Below are positions 11,890-23,546 of a stretch of 64,000 nt of DNA, piece after piece (within the stretch, counting starts at the first letter, position 1; every line of letters begins with the position of its first letter). Source of the DNA: Mangifera indica (taxonomy: Eukaryota; Streptophyta; Magnoliopsida; Sapindales; Anacardiaceae); NCBI RefSeq assembly GCF_011075055.1, contig NC_058156.1:3844001-3908000 (forward strand), read 5' to 3'. The translations under genes and the position numbers were made by a program. The notes beneath the pieces were generated by a model. The model was not told the DNA's origin and did no database searches. It saw only the letters and a list, made by a program, of their open reading frames with translations.

Positions 11890-14042
11890 TCCAGAGGCAG
11901 TGGTGGCTTCTAGTTTAATAGAGAACTCATTGATGAATGTTTTGCTTATTGAAAAGGTTGAGTGCAAAGCATTTGTATTTTGATATGGTTAACATTGGAC
12001 GAATATTTGTGGAGGTGTTATGGTGTGGTGACGTAGTAGATGGTAGTAATATATTGAAGGAAAGAGCACAATTGTTTAACCATACTTCAAGGTTAATGGT
12101 GGCTTAATCATAATATACGGTTTGAAGGCATTTAAGGGTAGTATTTGAGGTAGTTGGTACAATATGTGGGAAAGGGGATTAGGACAACATGTGAACCAGG
12201 AATATCATACGTTGCTAAATTGTTATGCTGATTATATGTTGTGGCAGGACTAATGGCAAACTTTGAAGACAAAGATGGAGAACTTTTAGGCAAAGAGTAA
12301 GAAGTATGGGTTGAGTTATTGGTAGATTGTGTATTTGATGTGAATGAACCAGGATTATTTAAAGGTAAAGATTGTACCTGAGAGGATGAAGAAGTAGATA
12401 GAATCTATTGAGATAGAAGTTGCCAACTCCTATTAGCTAGAATAGAAAAATCTTATGGAAATTTGTGGAAAAACATTATGAATATAATCATACTATATAG
12501 AGTGAAATTTCTAAATTGTGAATCATGTATAAAAGGAAATTCATTTTCATTAAATTTCAAAGTGAAATTTGTGTTTATTGTAGGGTTGAAGATAAGGAAA
12601 AAGAGCACTACCAAAGGTTATTAACCTAGAATAGTGAGGAGGCTTATTGAGCAATTTATGAAAAGGCGAAGTAGAACAAGTATAGAAGATGACAATTTGT
12701 TTATAAGAAAGAAGTATGAAAAGCCATCCAGCAGAATGTAAGTGTAAGGTCAGCTTATGCTAGAAGAGTAAAGCCCATTTCTACAATTTGTTTATGTTTT
12801 CTTTTAGACCTATCCTTTTTATTGATGGATGTGAGGATAAGAGTGTCTAAAGGAAATTTCTAAAGTATTTAATATAGTAGAAAGTACCAGGTATTCACCT
12901 CCCTGGTCCGATTGTGAACACTTAAAATTTCAATTAAATTGCTTTCCAACGAGTTTATAGAAAGACTCAAAACATTCTTTGCGTCAGGCTATCTTTAGAG
13001 AAAAAAAAATTAGACATACTGAAATCATCTATAAAAAGAGTGTAAACCCTATGAACTTCAGTTGATTGAACAAACAAGGTCCACAAAAATTAGAATGAAC
13101 AAGTTCAATAGGTTTGGATGATTGAGAATGAGATTTAGGAAAAGAACTTTGTTTTAATTTTCCATGTTGACATGAATTGCAAAAGGAAAATTTAGAACTA
13201 GAGTCGCAATTAACATTCATGGATTTCAAAACATGTGCAAGTGTTTTGACATTGATATGACCAAGCCTTGCATGCCACAAATTCATACTTTTTTCAGAAG
13301 AGTAAAAGATTGCATGATATATGAATTATGAACACAATCATCATTATTCAAAGATAACAGAGTAGGCAACAACATATCAACAGATCTAGAGTAATCATTG
13401 TTGCTATTATTTCTTGTATAAGCTATAGAACTATCAGGATTAATTGTTTCAGTACAAGTATTTAATTCAGAAGAATCAGGTTGATGGTCCGAGGCTTTGA
13501 ATTTGTGTCCTGGTTTGACATACATGAAGTAGGTATGGTAAGTTGGTAAAGTCCACTCTTAAGTTGTCCTTAAAATATAACTTCTTGAATGGATTTGTCC
13601 TTAACAACATATTTATTAGCACAAAAGTCAACAACATGATTATCCTAGGGTATTTTAGAAATGATAAACAAATTTTAAGTGATGTAAGGAACACATAAAA
13701 TTTTTTTAAGTTAATGAGCTTTTGAATGAACAAAGATAAAGTACCAAAACATGACCAACATGAGTAATGTTTAGGGACTCACCACTTCCTACTTGAAGCT
13801 GATTTGCTCCTTTGTAGTTAGCTACCATAATGAGTTGGGAAACATCTTGTATGACATGATCAATTGCACTTGAATCTATATACTAGGAGACAGTAGCAGA
13901 TGTGACAATTAGGATAGTGGAAATAGGTTGATTAGTAATGTGCTTTGGATGTGGGCTCATGTGTGTTTAGATGGTTAATGTTTGAGGGTAAGTTGATAGA
14001 GGAATTGGAGGATATAGAGGTTGAAGGAACATGTTTAGCTGA
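11890..14042 (-). pseudogene. Copia pol pseudogene: protease to integrase and SH3-like region
   Basis: Minus-strand continuation of the copia element whose gag lies at 25265-26420. From high to low coordinate it holds: protease with DSSAIDHV at about 13875-13850 (the family has DSG, so the Gly is lost); a GAG-pre-integrase domain at 13286-13150 (MNLWHARLGHINV, CNSCQHGK); the integrase second catalytic Asp in QSDQGGEY at about 12915-12890; the later QIVEMGF block near 12740; and the SH3-like segment (FPYLQPYNKHKFHFE) near 12600-12550. Pro/Ser/Thr-rich linker sequence runs to about 11890. There are many stops and frame changes. The reverse transcriptase half is missing, lost at the truncated MITE boundary. 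Confidence 0.82.
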
Positions 14043-14296
14043 GTTTTTGTAACACTTTCAAGTATGCTCTAAGGGCATTTTAGTCCTTTGCCTTGATTTA
14101 TATTTGAATATAGATTGAAAATGGTTAAGTATAGAATTGAATTATTGAATTTGGCATGAGGTATGGTCATGCATAGAGAGTGCGCGCTCATACATCAACC
14201 TAGCACATGGACAACCTATGGGGATTGCCACATTGGCTAATTTAATAGATGTATGCTTGTGCATCTTTTGGGTGCATAGTCGTACATGGTTTTATA

Positions 14297-15139
14297 TAGA
14301 CATGTCAATTGGGTTGGGCCAAATAGAGGCCTAACCCGACATTGTAGCTTGTCGGGCTAACCCATGGGCCTTTCCAGTTAGGCCATGAGCTTTAATATTA
14401 AGCTTATGAGTCTGACTCATTACTATTTAAAAAATAAAAGTAAAAAATATTAGAGAGTGGATGGCAAAAGGGCTTTTGCCTTTGTGGTAGAATAATCTGG
14501 CTTCTGCCACAAAGGTAGAAGCCTTTAAGTTTATTCTTTTTTTAATTTATTTATTTTTCTCTATATAAACCAATCCAACTTTTCTTCAATTTCAATTTCT
14601 ATCAATCTTAATTTTTTTTATTATATTCTCAATTTCATTTTCTCTCATCAACTCTTTTTCGAAAACTATCTGAATTCATAAATAATAATTCTTTGTGTTT
14701 ATAATTTCATATTCATTTCAATTTTATCATTACAAAATATTACAAATAACTTCGATGTCAAAAAAATTCAAAGATTTGGATATTAAAAATAAGTAGATAA
14801 ATGCATAGTATATATATTTTATTTATGTTTATAATTTATTTGTACTATATTATAAACTTATAATATTTTTCAACACGTAACCACAATATTTCTTCACCAC
14901 AAATGAGAGATTATAAATAAAATATTTGAGGTGTTTAATAATTGAAAAATAATTCGTATTTAAAAATTTTAATTAAATTAAAAAAAATTGTTTAAAGGGC
15001 CAGCCTAGCCCATTAAAGGCTCAGCCTAACCCTATATATAGGGCGGGTTTTGGGCCTTAAAAAATGTATGGGTCAACCTAACCCATAAACAAGATGGGTC
15101 GAGCAGGAGCTGACCCGACCTGACCCATTGCCATGTCTG
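14297..15139 (+). mobile_element. hAT-type MITE, copy 3 (complete)
   Basis: The ends are TAGACATGTCAATTGGGTTG and, inverted, CAGACATGGCAATGGGTCAG. Both flanks are GTTTTATA (14289-14296, 15140-15147), a perfect 8 bp TSD. Length 843 bp. It contains the family's inverted core (AAAGGGCTTTTGCC and GGCTTCTGCCACAAAGG, about 14466-14520), a CTCTATATAAACC box at 14559-14571 and a CT-rich leader. Non-coding. This is the best preserved of the three copies. Confidence 0.93.
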
Positions 15140-15147
15140 GTTTTATA

Positions 15148-16070
15148 TATAGAATTATGTATAAGTCACATTTCTATGACTCTTGAGGGGAGAGTAAACC
15201 CTAATTCCGATTAATTAAGAAACGTGAGCGAGGGAGAAACTTTTAGTGCGTGGAGAAATGTCTAGCAGTCGTGGCAAAGACGTCTAACTTGATTGAGGAC
15301 TTTGGGTGAAGAAGAAATATAGATGATTAACAACAAAACATTCTTGTCGGGATTGAGGCAAGTACAAAGCTATCCTATCTTATTCTAAAGCATGATATGA
15401 TCCTAAAGAGTGAAAGAGATTTGGGAATTATTGTGAACTGTATGTTTATTGGATTAAAATCCTATGTGTGTTACTTACACTTTAAAGAAATGGACAGAGG
15501 GAAAACTTGTGCGTTCTTGATTTAATCTTTGATGGACTATGTTATGTGATAATATTAGTAAATCGTGTTAGGATATTTTTATGTTTAAACTTTATCTTTG
15601 GCATGGAATGATTACAAAGTTGTTTTGAGTTTACATGATTTTTAGTATTTGTAATATGTTAGAGTAGTAAAACTTTAAACCCGCATTGTTGTTGATTATT
15701 TCAAATGTTCATAGAGTTCTTAGTCCTGGTAAGACATTAGTCCTCTTGTAGCATTGATTGAACTAAAAAGATACAGTTAGAAACGCTTGAAAATTATTTC
15801 TAGAATGTCATGCACGATCATGCTAGGGTTATTCATGACTATGCATAGACACAAGATTAAAGTATTTTAAACAAGTTTACACCTGTGTACTATCATGTGC
15901 ATGATTGTATATCAATTCCCAGAAATTTAGATTTGCTAGTGAGTAAACGTGCAACAAAAACGCACAACCGTCCATGACATGAATATGTTATAATCCATGT
16001 CATTTACGCTTGTACATCTAGCTTATGTTCGACCATGCATGGCTAGAGGAAATTATAAATTATTCCTTAA
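15148..16070 (+). other. Body of the solo LTR, non-coding
   Basis: No ORF or domain. It contains several variants of a CATGCATGGTCGTGCAT-like word (for example near 15810, 15890 and 16030) that recur at 14165-14290 and 24120-24310 in the same LTR. This suggests an internally repetitive LTR. Nothing else recognisable. Confidence 0.5.
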
Positions 16071-16229
16071 AGAGCGTTTAGTTTGGATAATGTTTTATTA
16101 CCAAAATTGACATATTACCTTAAAAATTATTAGGTATAAATTATTACTATATTTGACAAAATTTGATAAAATGAAGGGAAATTATAAAAAAATAGACAAA
16201 AGTAAGGGGGTTTAAGCAAAATTGCCCAA

Positions 16230-17150
16230 AAAATTCAGATGAAAGCAAAAATGCGTAACTTTTGTGAAATATCGAAACTACCCCTATATATAAACAAGGC
16301 AAATTTTCATATTTTCCACTGTGAAACTTCCACTGTTACTGTGCAAATCCAAAGAAAAATCGCCCACTGTCCCACTGTCCACTGTTGTCCCACTGTCAAG
16401 CTGATTTTAAACGATTTTCTTGCTTTTAGACGATCAAAAATGGTCAAAAAGGTTATTATATCTTCCGTAATCTTGTTTGAATCAAGGTATTGTTCATATT
16501 ATTGAGATTTGAGTGAGATTTTGCAGTTTGAAACTTTAGGGTTTCGATTTTGAACAATGCTTAGTATGTTTTGATTCTTGGCTGTTTTCGTTGAATTTGT
16601 TGAGAGGTTTTGTGTTATAGCCTATATAGATTTGATTTGTGTTGAAGTTGAAGGCCGAAATGACTGATTTTTGGCCCAAAAATACGTCCGAAGCATTCAA
16701 CAGTCCGACAGTGGGAACAGTGTATCCCACTGTCATGACGAACACTTCCACTGTGACAGTGGGTTGGGGGGTTAAGTGGCTTTTTTAAAACATTAGGGAT
16801 CTAGTTAGCATAAATTAGTCCACTGTGGGCATTTCTGAAATTTGCCATGTGATAGTGGGCTGCTGGTGAATAGCGTGGGTTGGGGTAAAAATTTATTTTT
16901 TTGAAACTGTAGGGGCGGTAATAGATTCGAAAATTACTAAAAGGGCAAGGGATAAATATTGGACCTGTTTGTAATAGAAATTTTCTTAGGGGGTAAATTG
17001 ATAGTTTTCACATCTAGGGTTCTAGACGTGTAGTTTTCGAATTTTATATCCTTTTTTTCTGTTTTAAGATTTTTCAATATGTAGTTTTCGAATTTGAGAT
17101 TAAGTTTTTCGATTTTTGTGCCTTTCAGAGACATTTTACGATGTAATAAC
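16230..17150 (+). other. MULE left interior, non-coding
   Basis: Contains the word CCCACTGTC or close variants many times between 16365 and 16830 (as in CCCACTGTCCCACTGTCCAC), a local short repeat. There are short open frames but none with a recognisable domain. From about 16980 it grades into the TTCGAATTT-type array. Confidence 0.5.
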
Positions 17151-17159
17151 CTAATTTCA

Positions 17160-18130
17160 CTCAATATTTCAGGTTTTTCATTTATATGATATATTGACTC
17201 ATACTTTTGAATTTCAATTTCATTTTTCCGAATTTTGCCATTTTATGATATATCGATTCGTATTTTCCAGATTTCTGAACGATTTTTTCGATTAGTGATA
17301 TTCTTATGTATTTTAACTGATAGAGTTCGAATTTCAATTCTATTTTTTTAATTATTCACATTCTAGGTTATATCAACGTATAGAATTCGAATTTTATTTT
17401 CGTTTTTTCCAATTTCATCGTTTTAGAATATATCAACTCGTATTTTCCAGATTTTGGTATGATTTTTCGGTTGTTGTCATTCTAGGGTATTTCAACGTTT
17501 AGAATTTGAATTTCAGTTTCGTTTTTTCTAATTTCACTATTTTAGGATATATCGACTCATTTTTTTTCAGATTTTGGAACAATTTTTCGATTGTTGCCAT
17601 TCTAGGGTATTTCAATGTTTAGAATTCGAATTTCAGTTTCGTTTTTTCGAATTTCACCATTTTAGGATATATCGACTTGTATTTTTCAAATTTTCGATTG
17701 TTAACATTCTATGGTATTTCAACGTATAGAATTCGAATTTCATTTACATTTTTTCAAATTTCACTGTTTTAGAATATATCGACTCATATTTTTTAGATTT
17801 TGAAACGATTTTTTGATTGTTGTCATTCTAGGGTATTTCAACATTTAGAATTCGAATTTCAGTTTTATTTTTTCGAATATTGCCATTTTAGGATATATCG
17901 ACTCGTATTTTTCAGAATTTCGACTGATTTTTTGATTGTTAACATTATATGGTATTTAACGTATAAAATTCGAATTTCATTTTCGTTTTTTCAAATTTCA
18001 CCGTTTTACTATATATCGACTCGTATTATTCAAATTTTCGAATGATTTTTTGTTTGTTGAAATTATAGGATATTTCAACATATAAAGCTTGAATTTGAAT
18101 TTCGTTTTTTTATTTTAACTGTTTTACGAT
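17160..18130 (+). repeat. Left inverted subterminal array of the MULE
   Basis: About eight degenerate tandem units of roughly 115-120 bp. Each carries GAATTTCATTTTCGTTTTTTC, TTTTAGGATATATCGACTCG, TTTTTCGATTGTTGCCATTC and TAGGGTATTTCAACG-like words. The same unit occurs inverted at 21650-22470. Confidence 0.88.
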
Positions 18131-18269
18131 CCTGAAATCTTATTTTTAAAATTTTGTGATCACCTTTCTTATTGTTTTGTATTTTTTATCTTTTTATGAT
18201 TTTTCCATGAAGACATTTGTTTACATATTTACTATTTATGAATGACTAATGAATTTTATAAATTTTCGC

Positions 18270-21200
18270 AGGATATTTCTCGCAAAAGAAAATGTGTTGA
18301 AGGTGAACTGTGAATCCCCGATGAGTCTAGACAATTTTGGACAGATCTGATATGTCGTGCATAGCTCACAACATTATATTAAGATTACGTCTACACTGAC
18401 CCCGGATCAGCTACGACTATTTGAGAGGACATGTTTTAGGTATCTTCTTCGTTTACCCTAGACCAAATTCTCTGGAATATTGGTTCATTCATTTCTACTA
18501 CGACAACTACATCGATTCTCTGCCAGAGATGAGTTTTAGTTTAGGATTAGCGGGTTGATGTTCGTTTTAGCCCGTTTGAGTTTGCTTTGGTGACAGGTCT
18601 TTCGTTTAGCCGACGCATTGATATCTCTTCATATATTCCTTGCTCTTCTAGACATAGGATCAGAGATATGTACTTTCAAGGTTGTCCGAAGGTGCAGTAT
18701 CATGACCTAAAACGTGTTTTCTTGTCAAGGCCATGAGGGGATGACGATATTGATGCTGTCAAGATGGCCTTATTGTATGTTCTTCACATGGTTTTATTGG
18801 GAAATGATCGACGAAAGAAGGTGTCTTCTGAATATTTATAGTTGGTTGATCATCTGGACGGGTTTAACTCCTACCCCTAGGGTGTCCCCATAAGGCAGAT
18901 GACATACGAGTCTATGTCATAGGCGAGTGATAGAGTATGCTCCTGACGGATGCCTAAGATGTGTAGATACGACCTCTACATATTTCCTTTCGCATTTCAG
19001 GTTAGTTTTAATTTATTGATTATATATATTAATTGGAAAAAAATATGAATTGATTTATTTAAATCGTAAATGATTATATTGCAGTATTGGATATATGAGA
19101 CTCTGGACACGTTATACGATTGGATTAAACTTTTTGATCTCTATGCACCCCCACGGATGTTTAGGTGGCGTACGCGAGACGTCCCTAGTTGGACTCATAT
19201 AGGTCGTATTTTTACTAGTGATTTGGTATGTACTCGTTAATTAATAAGTTGATTAATTCATTATATGTTACAATTATTTTGACTTATATATCTTCATCAT
19301 TAGGAAGATGTCATATTCCCCCATCGTCCATCACCGATCGAGGGGGGTTTACTATGGTATGCTGAGATTCGTGAGTACGCCGGTTTACCTGATAAGGATT
19401 CCTCCTCATTTTCTTTGATTCCTCTCGCAATCAGAGACAGGGCTTCTCCAGCCTTAGGACCTTCAGATGTACCCATTGAGACTTTTGAGACACATGAGGA
19501 GCCTATTCAGCCTCCTGTTATGGAGCAGCCTCTATGTTGCCCTGTAGTTTAGAGCCCATGGATGACAGACCATCATGGAGTGGAAGACCGTACTACCTAT
19601 CATGCCACCGAGCAGTGTCCCCTATTCGTATCACCTAGTATTTCTACATTAGATGCTACATTAGCGCACTGGGGTGCTATGATTTTACGTGAGATATTGA
19701 GTTTTTACAACAATATCTCTTCCCAGATGACTCGATTATGTGATGATATGACTTGATTACAGGATCGTATGACTTGTTTGAAGGACATCGTCATGCGTAC
19801 ATATCCAGCCCCCATCGCTCAGGTTGTAAAACCACTTCTAATTTATTACTTATAAAAAATGTCTACAGTGTTATTATTTTGACAACTATTATTACATTCG
19901 TATAGTAGAGGGACGATGATATCTGACCGACATCCCCCATTGATATCGCAATACCATCCCATCAGCCACACGAGGTCCGTATGACATTTCAAATTTATAT
20001 TTAATGTTAAATGTTGTTATTATATTATAGTATTGTCATATATGAAATGTCATTGATTAAGTTATTATTACTATTATCTTAGGGTAGTCGCCAGGAGGAG
20101 GCATCAGTTAGCCCTTCTGTTGCATCACCTGTCCGAGCTGAGGTATGTCACTTATTAATGAAACTTTATTTTTATGATTGTTCAGTTATCGATTAATATA
20201 GAGTATATATATTCGTATAGGGTCTTCCTCATGAAGGCCATCCGATTGGATCTCTAGTTACTTCAGATAGTTACTTCAGATCCTCCACTTGAGGTATAAT
20301 AATTATTATAGATATTATATTTTATATGAAATATCATTTACCATTTTGTCCTTTTCATGCATATAGGGAACCGACATTGATATATTATCGATCGAGAGTT
20401 CTCCCCGAACACCTTCCCTGAAAGTTGAGGTTAACTTTTTTTAAAAAATGTCATTGATCAATTTGTCTTTTCAATTATATTATTTATTTAATGATGTTTT
20501 GACTTTTTTTCAGGACGAGCGATTATGGTTACTTACTGATATCTCGAGTTCAACCAAAAAGATAGTGGATATTAGTTCACAGGAGGAGGACTTCCAGGAG
20601 GACGTTTATGAGGCCATCCATATTAAGGTATATCAATTATACTTAGTATATAAATATTCATATATATTGGTCACTGAGATGTTCCAAATTACAATTTTAC
20701 AGTCCGTCGAGGGAGCACGCGCGGTGGACTTGATCGTGATTCAGGATTCTCCAGCTAAACCTCCTCCCGCATACATGAAGAAGGTAAAATAAATCGATTA
20801 ATGCTAATTATTATGTAGGATGGAATGATGAATTAATGCTAAATCGATTAATGCTAATTGTTAAGAAGGTAAAATATTGAGATGACTTGGAAGAGTTAGC
20901 AGACCACACCGTTTGAGGAGTTTGAGTTTTCGAGGACTCTTCACGAGGATGGTTGAGGCAGCGTACACCCCGGGATTGTTGTACAAACCATGGGGGATGG
21001 TCGATCAGGTATAATATATATGTATTTTTATTACATTGAATTAGTTGAATTAGTCTACAATTAAAGAAAATTTGTCACTATTTATAGGTTTACATCCCTA
21101 TAAACTTTGACTGTGCACATTGTATGGCCGGAGTTATAGATTTTTGTGAGTGATCAATTACAACATATGATTCAGATGTATCATATTCGGGGAATATAGG

Positions 21201-21490
21201 GTTTCTTGAGCAGCGCATGCGACCGTGTATGACATTCATACCCGCGTTATTAGAGGCGACGAGTTTTTTGACCACTTTTGGACAGACTCTATGATGTGAT
21301 TCCCTCGCTTTATATTGAGCGACGAATGTCCCTCAGCAGGGACTGGGCTTCGGTGATGTGGTGTGTTTATGTTATGTTTTTTTGAGTGTTTGGCATTGTC
21401 ACGGAGTGTCGATTTTCTCCGAGAGTCGTCTACCTCTATGCATCGACGTTTAGCATCGCAGTTGTATTTTCACTATATCGAGTAGCTCAC
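18270..21490 (+). pseudogene. DUF1985 / Ulp1-like C48 protease pseudogene in a MULE
   Basis: Plus-strand, intron-containing and broken. Positions 18370-18990 give DUF1985-like blocks in shifting frames: TLTPDQLRLFERTCF, FEFALVTGLSFSRRIDI, YFQGCPKVQYHDL, VKMALLYVLHMVLLGNDRRK and LDGFNSYPWG. An exon at 19085-19226 (YWIYETLDTLYDWIKLFDLY) lies between a TTGCAG acceptor and a GTATGT donor. Exons at 19304-19820 and later encode a Ser/Pro-rich linker. Positions 21088-21480 resemble the C48 (Ulp1/SENP) cysteine protease core: VYIPINFDCAH with the likely catalytic His, TTYDSD, then CVYVMFF with the likely Cys and LASQLYFHYIE at the end. Ulp1 enzymes remove SUMO from proteins. This copy has many stops and cannot be functional as read. 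Exon joins are inferred. Confidence 0.78.
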
Positions 21491-21649
21491 GGATGTATAT
21501 TTAGTTAGCTCATTGTTTATTTATCATTCTTCATATGTTCGTATGTATATATTTATTGTATGTGCGTATGTGTATGATGTACTTTATCTGTTATTATATA
21601 TAGATATATATTTGATTTCATTTTATATGTGATTTGAGTATTGTTACTA

Positions 21650-22470
21650 TCCAGCAATAATCAAAAAATTCTTCAGAAATCTAGAAAATATCAGTCGATA
21701 TATTGTAAAATAGTAAAATTCGAAAAAACGGAACTGAAATTCGAATTTTAAAAGTTGAAATACCCTAGAATGGCAACAATCAAAAAATTCTATAGAAATT
21801 TGGAAAATAAGAATTGATATATCGTAAAACGGTGAAATTTGAAAAAATAGAACTGAAATTCGAATTCTAAAAGTTGAAATACCCTAGAATGGCAACAATA
21901 AAAAAATTCTTTGAAAATCTAGAAAATACGAGCCGATATATCATAAAATAGTGAAATTCAAAAAAACAGAATTGAAATTTGAATTCTAAAAGTTGAAATA
22001 CCCTAGAATGGTAACAATCATAAAATTCTTCAAAAATTTGAAAAATATGAATCGATTTATCGTAAAACGGTGAAATTTGAAAAAACGAAACTGAAATTTG
22101 AATTATAAAAGTTGAAATACCCTAGAATGACAACAATCAAAAAATTTTTCAAAAATTTAGAAAATACAAATCGATATATAGTAAAACGGTGAAATTCGAA
22201 AAAATGAAACTGAAATTTGAATTCTAAAAGTTGAAATACCCTATAATGGTAACAATCGAAAAATTCTTCAGAAATCTGGAAAATACGAGTTGATATATCA
22301 TAAAACAGTGAAATTTAAAAAAACGGAACTGAAATTCGAAAAAACAAAACTGAAATTCGAATTCTAAAAGTTGAAATACCCTAGAATGGCAACAATCGAA
22401 AAATTCTTCAGAAATCTGGAAAATACGAGTTGATATATCATAAAACGGTGAAATTCAAAAAAACCTAAAA
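21650..22470 (-). repeat. Right inverted subterminal array of the MULE
   Basis: About six to seven units of close to 120 bp. Each contains GTTGAAATACCCTAGAATGG, CAACAATCRAAAAATTCT, GAAAATACGAGTYGATATAT and AACTGAAATTCGAATTCT-like words, the reverse complement of the left array. One unit near 22320-22360 has an internal short duplication. Units are better preserved here than in the left array. Confidence 0.9.
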
Positions 22471-22674
22471 TTTCATTTATATTGCTCCTACAATGTTTAC
22501 TATCAAAATGGCCCCCAATTTTAATAATAATTCATTTGACGCCTCAATTATCTATGCCTAAAATTTCATTGAGAAATTTATAATGCTCTTATAATGTTTA
22601 ATATCAAAATACCCCCCTAATTTTAATAAAATTTCATTTAACCCCTCATAATGAGTGAGGAGGGTTTATATAAA

Positions 22675-23546
22675 GACCAAACGACTATTTCCCACCCAAG
22701 GTATGTTGCAATCTCAAGTTTCCACCATTTAACTATGGAAACACCAAACACCCACTCATGAGCAATTAAAATTAATGGTGATAAGGGTAAAATCGTCATT
22801 TTCTCTATAATATTAAAAATGAACTAAAATAGAATCTACTTTTTCCCCCCAAACTTTAAAAGTTAAAATTTTTCCCCAGTCTAGGTTTTAAAAAATCGCA
22901 GTTTCACCCTAGGGTTTCGTTTTGAAATCTTCAACGACATTGCCGACGACCTCTCCCTCTCGAAGCATCCTCTCCTTCCGGCGATCTCTTTCCTCCCATT
23001 TGGATGCTCGATCGACGTTAGAGGAGACGTGAAAGACGAAGAACTTTGTCTTCCCAGACGAAGACGAGACGACTCGTTGTCCTCTGGGAAGACGAGACGA
23101 CTCGTCGTCCTCTGAGAAGACGAGTCATCTTCATCTGGGAAGACAATCGTCTTTCTAGACGATGAGAGATCTCGTCTTCGTCGTCTAGGAAGACGATTTC
23201 TCTTCCCAAACGACTTCTCTCTACGTCGAATGGGTTGGGGTGGAGTTGAGGGGGGCCGTCGATGGAAGAGAAACCATCGGGAGGGGGAGACGATTGACGA
23301 TGGCACCGGAGAAAGCGAAAGGGTTTGGAAACTAAACCCTATGGGGGGAAATGCGATCCTTTCAAACTTAGCTTCGAAAAAAAATATTAGTTTTTAAACT
23401 TTTAGGGGGGAAAATGAGATTAAATTTTCAGGGGTTAGAGTTTCGTTAAATTTAACCTGCCATGGGTGGGTGTTTGGTGTTTCCATAGTTAAAGGGTGGA
23501 AACTTGAGATTATAGCATATCTTGGATGGGAAATAGTCGTTTGGCC
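22675..23546. mobile_element. MULE-type MITE, copy 1 (nested in the MULE)
   Basis: The left end is GACCAAACGACTATTTCCCA and the inverted right end GGCCAAACGACTATTTCCCA. Both flanks are TTATATAAA (22666-22674, 23547-23555), a perfect 9 bp TSD. Long inverted arms with TTGAGATT and GTTTCCACC words enclose a GC-rich core (about 22920-23320) built from CGTCTTCC/GGAAGACG inverted repeats. The minus-strand open frame of 141 codons at 22881-23306 is Arg/Ser-rich and comes from these repeats; it is not taken as a gene. Confidence 0.93.

Noticed and set aside
16365..16400. CRISPR-like spacing of the CCCACTGTC word
   Set aside because: The units are short, irregularly spaced and within a plant MULE; CRISPR arrays are not expected in a nuclear plant genome.
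20448..20792. 114-codon plus-strand frame as an independent gene
   Set aside because: It spans intron-like and exon-like parts of the linker region of the DUF1985/C48 pseudogene; no domain of its own.
22881..23306. 141-codon minus-strand open frame as a gene
   Set aside because: It lies wholly inside a MULE MITE with a perfect TSD and is composed of inverted CGTCTTCC/GGAAGACG repeats; no domain.
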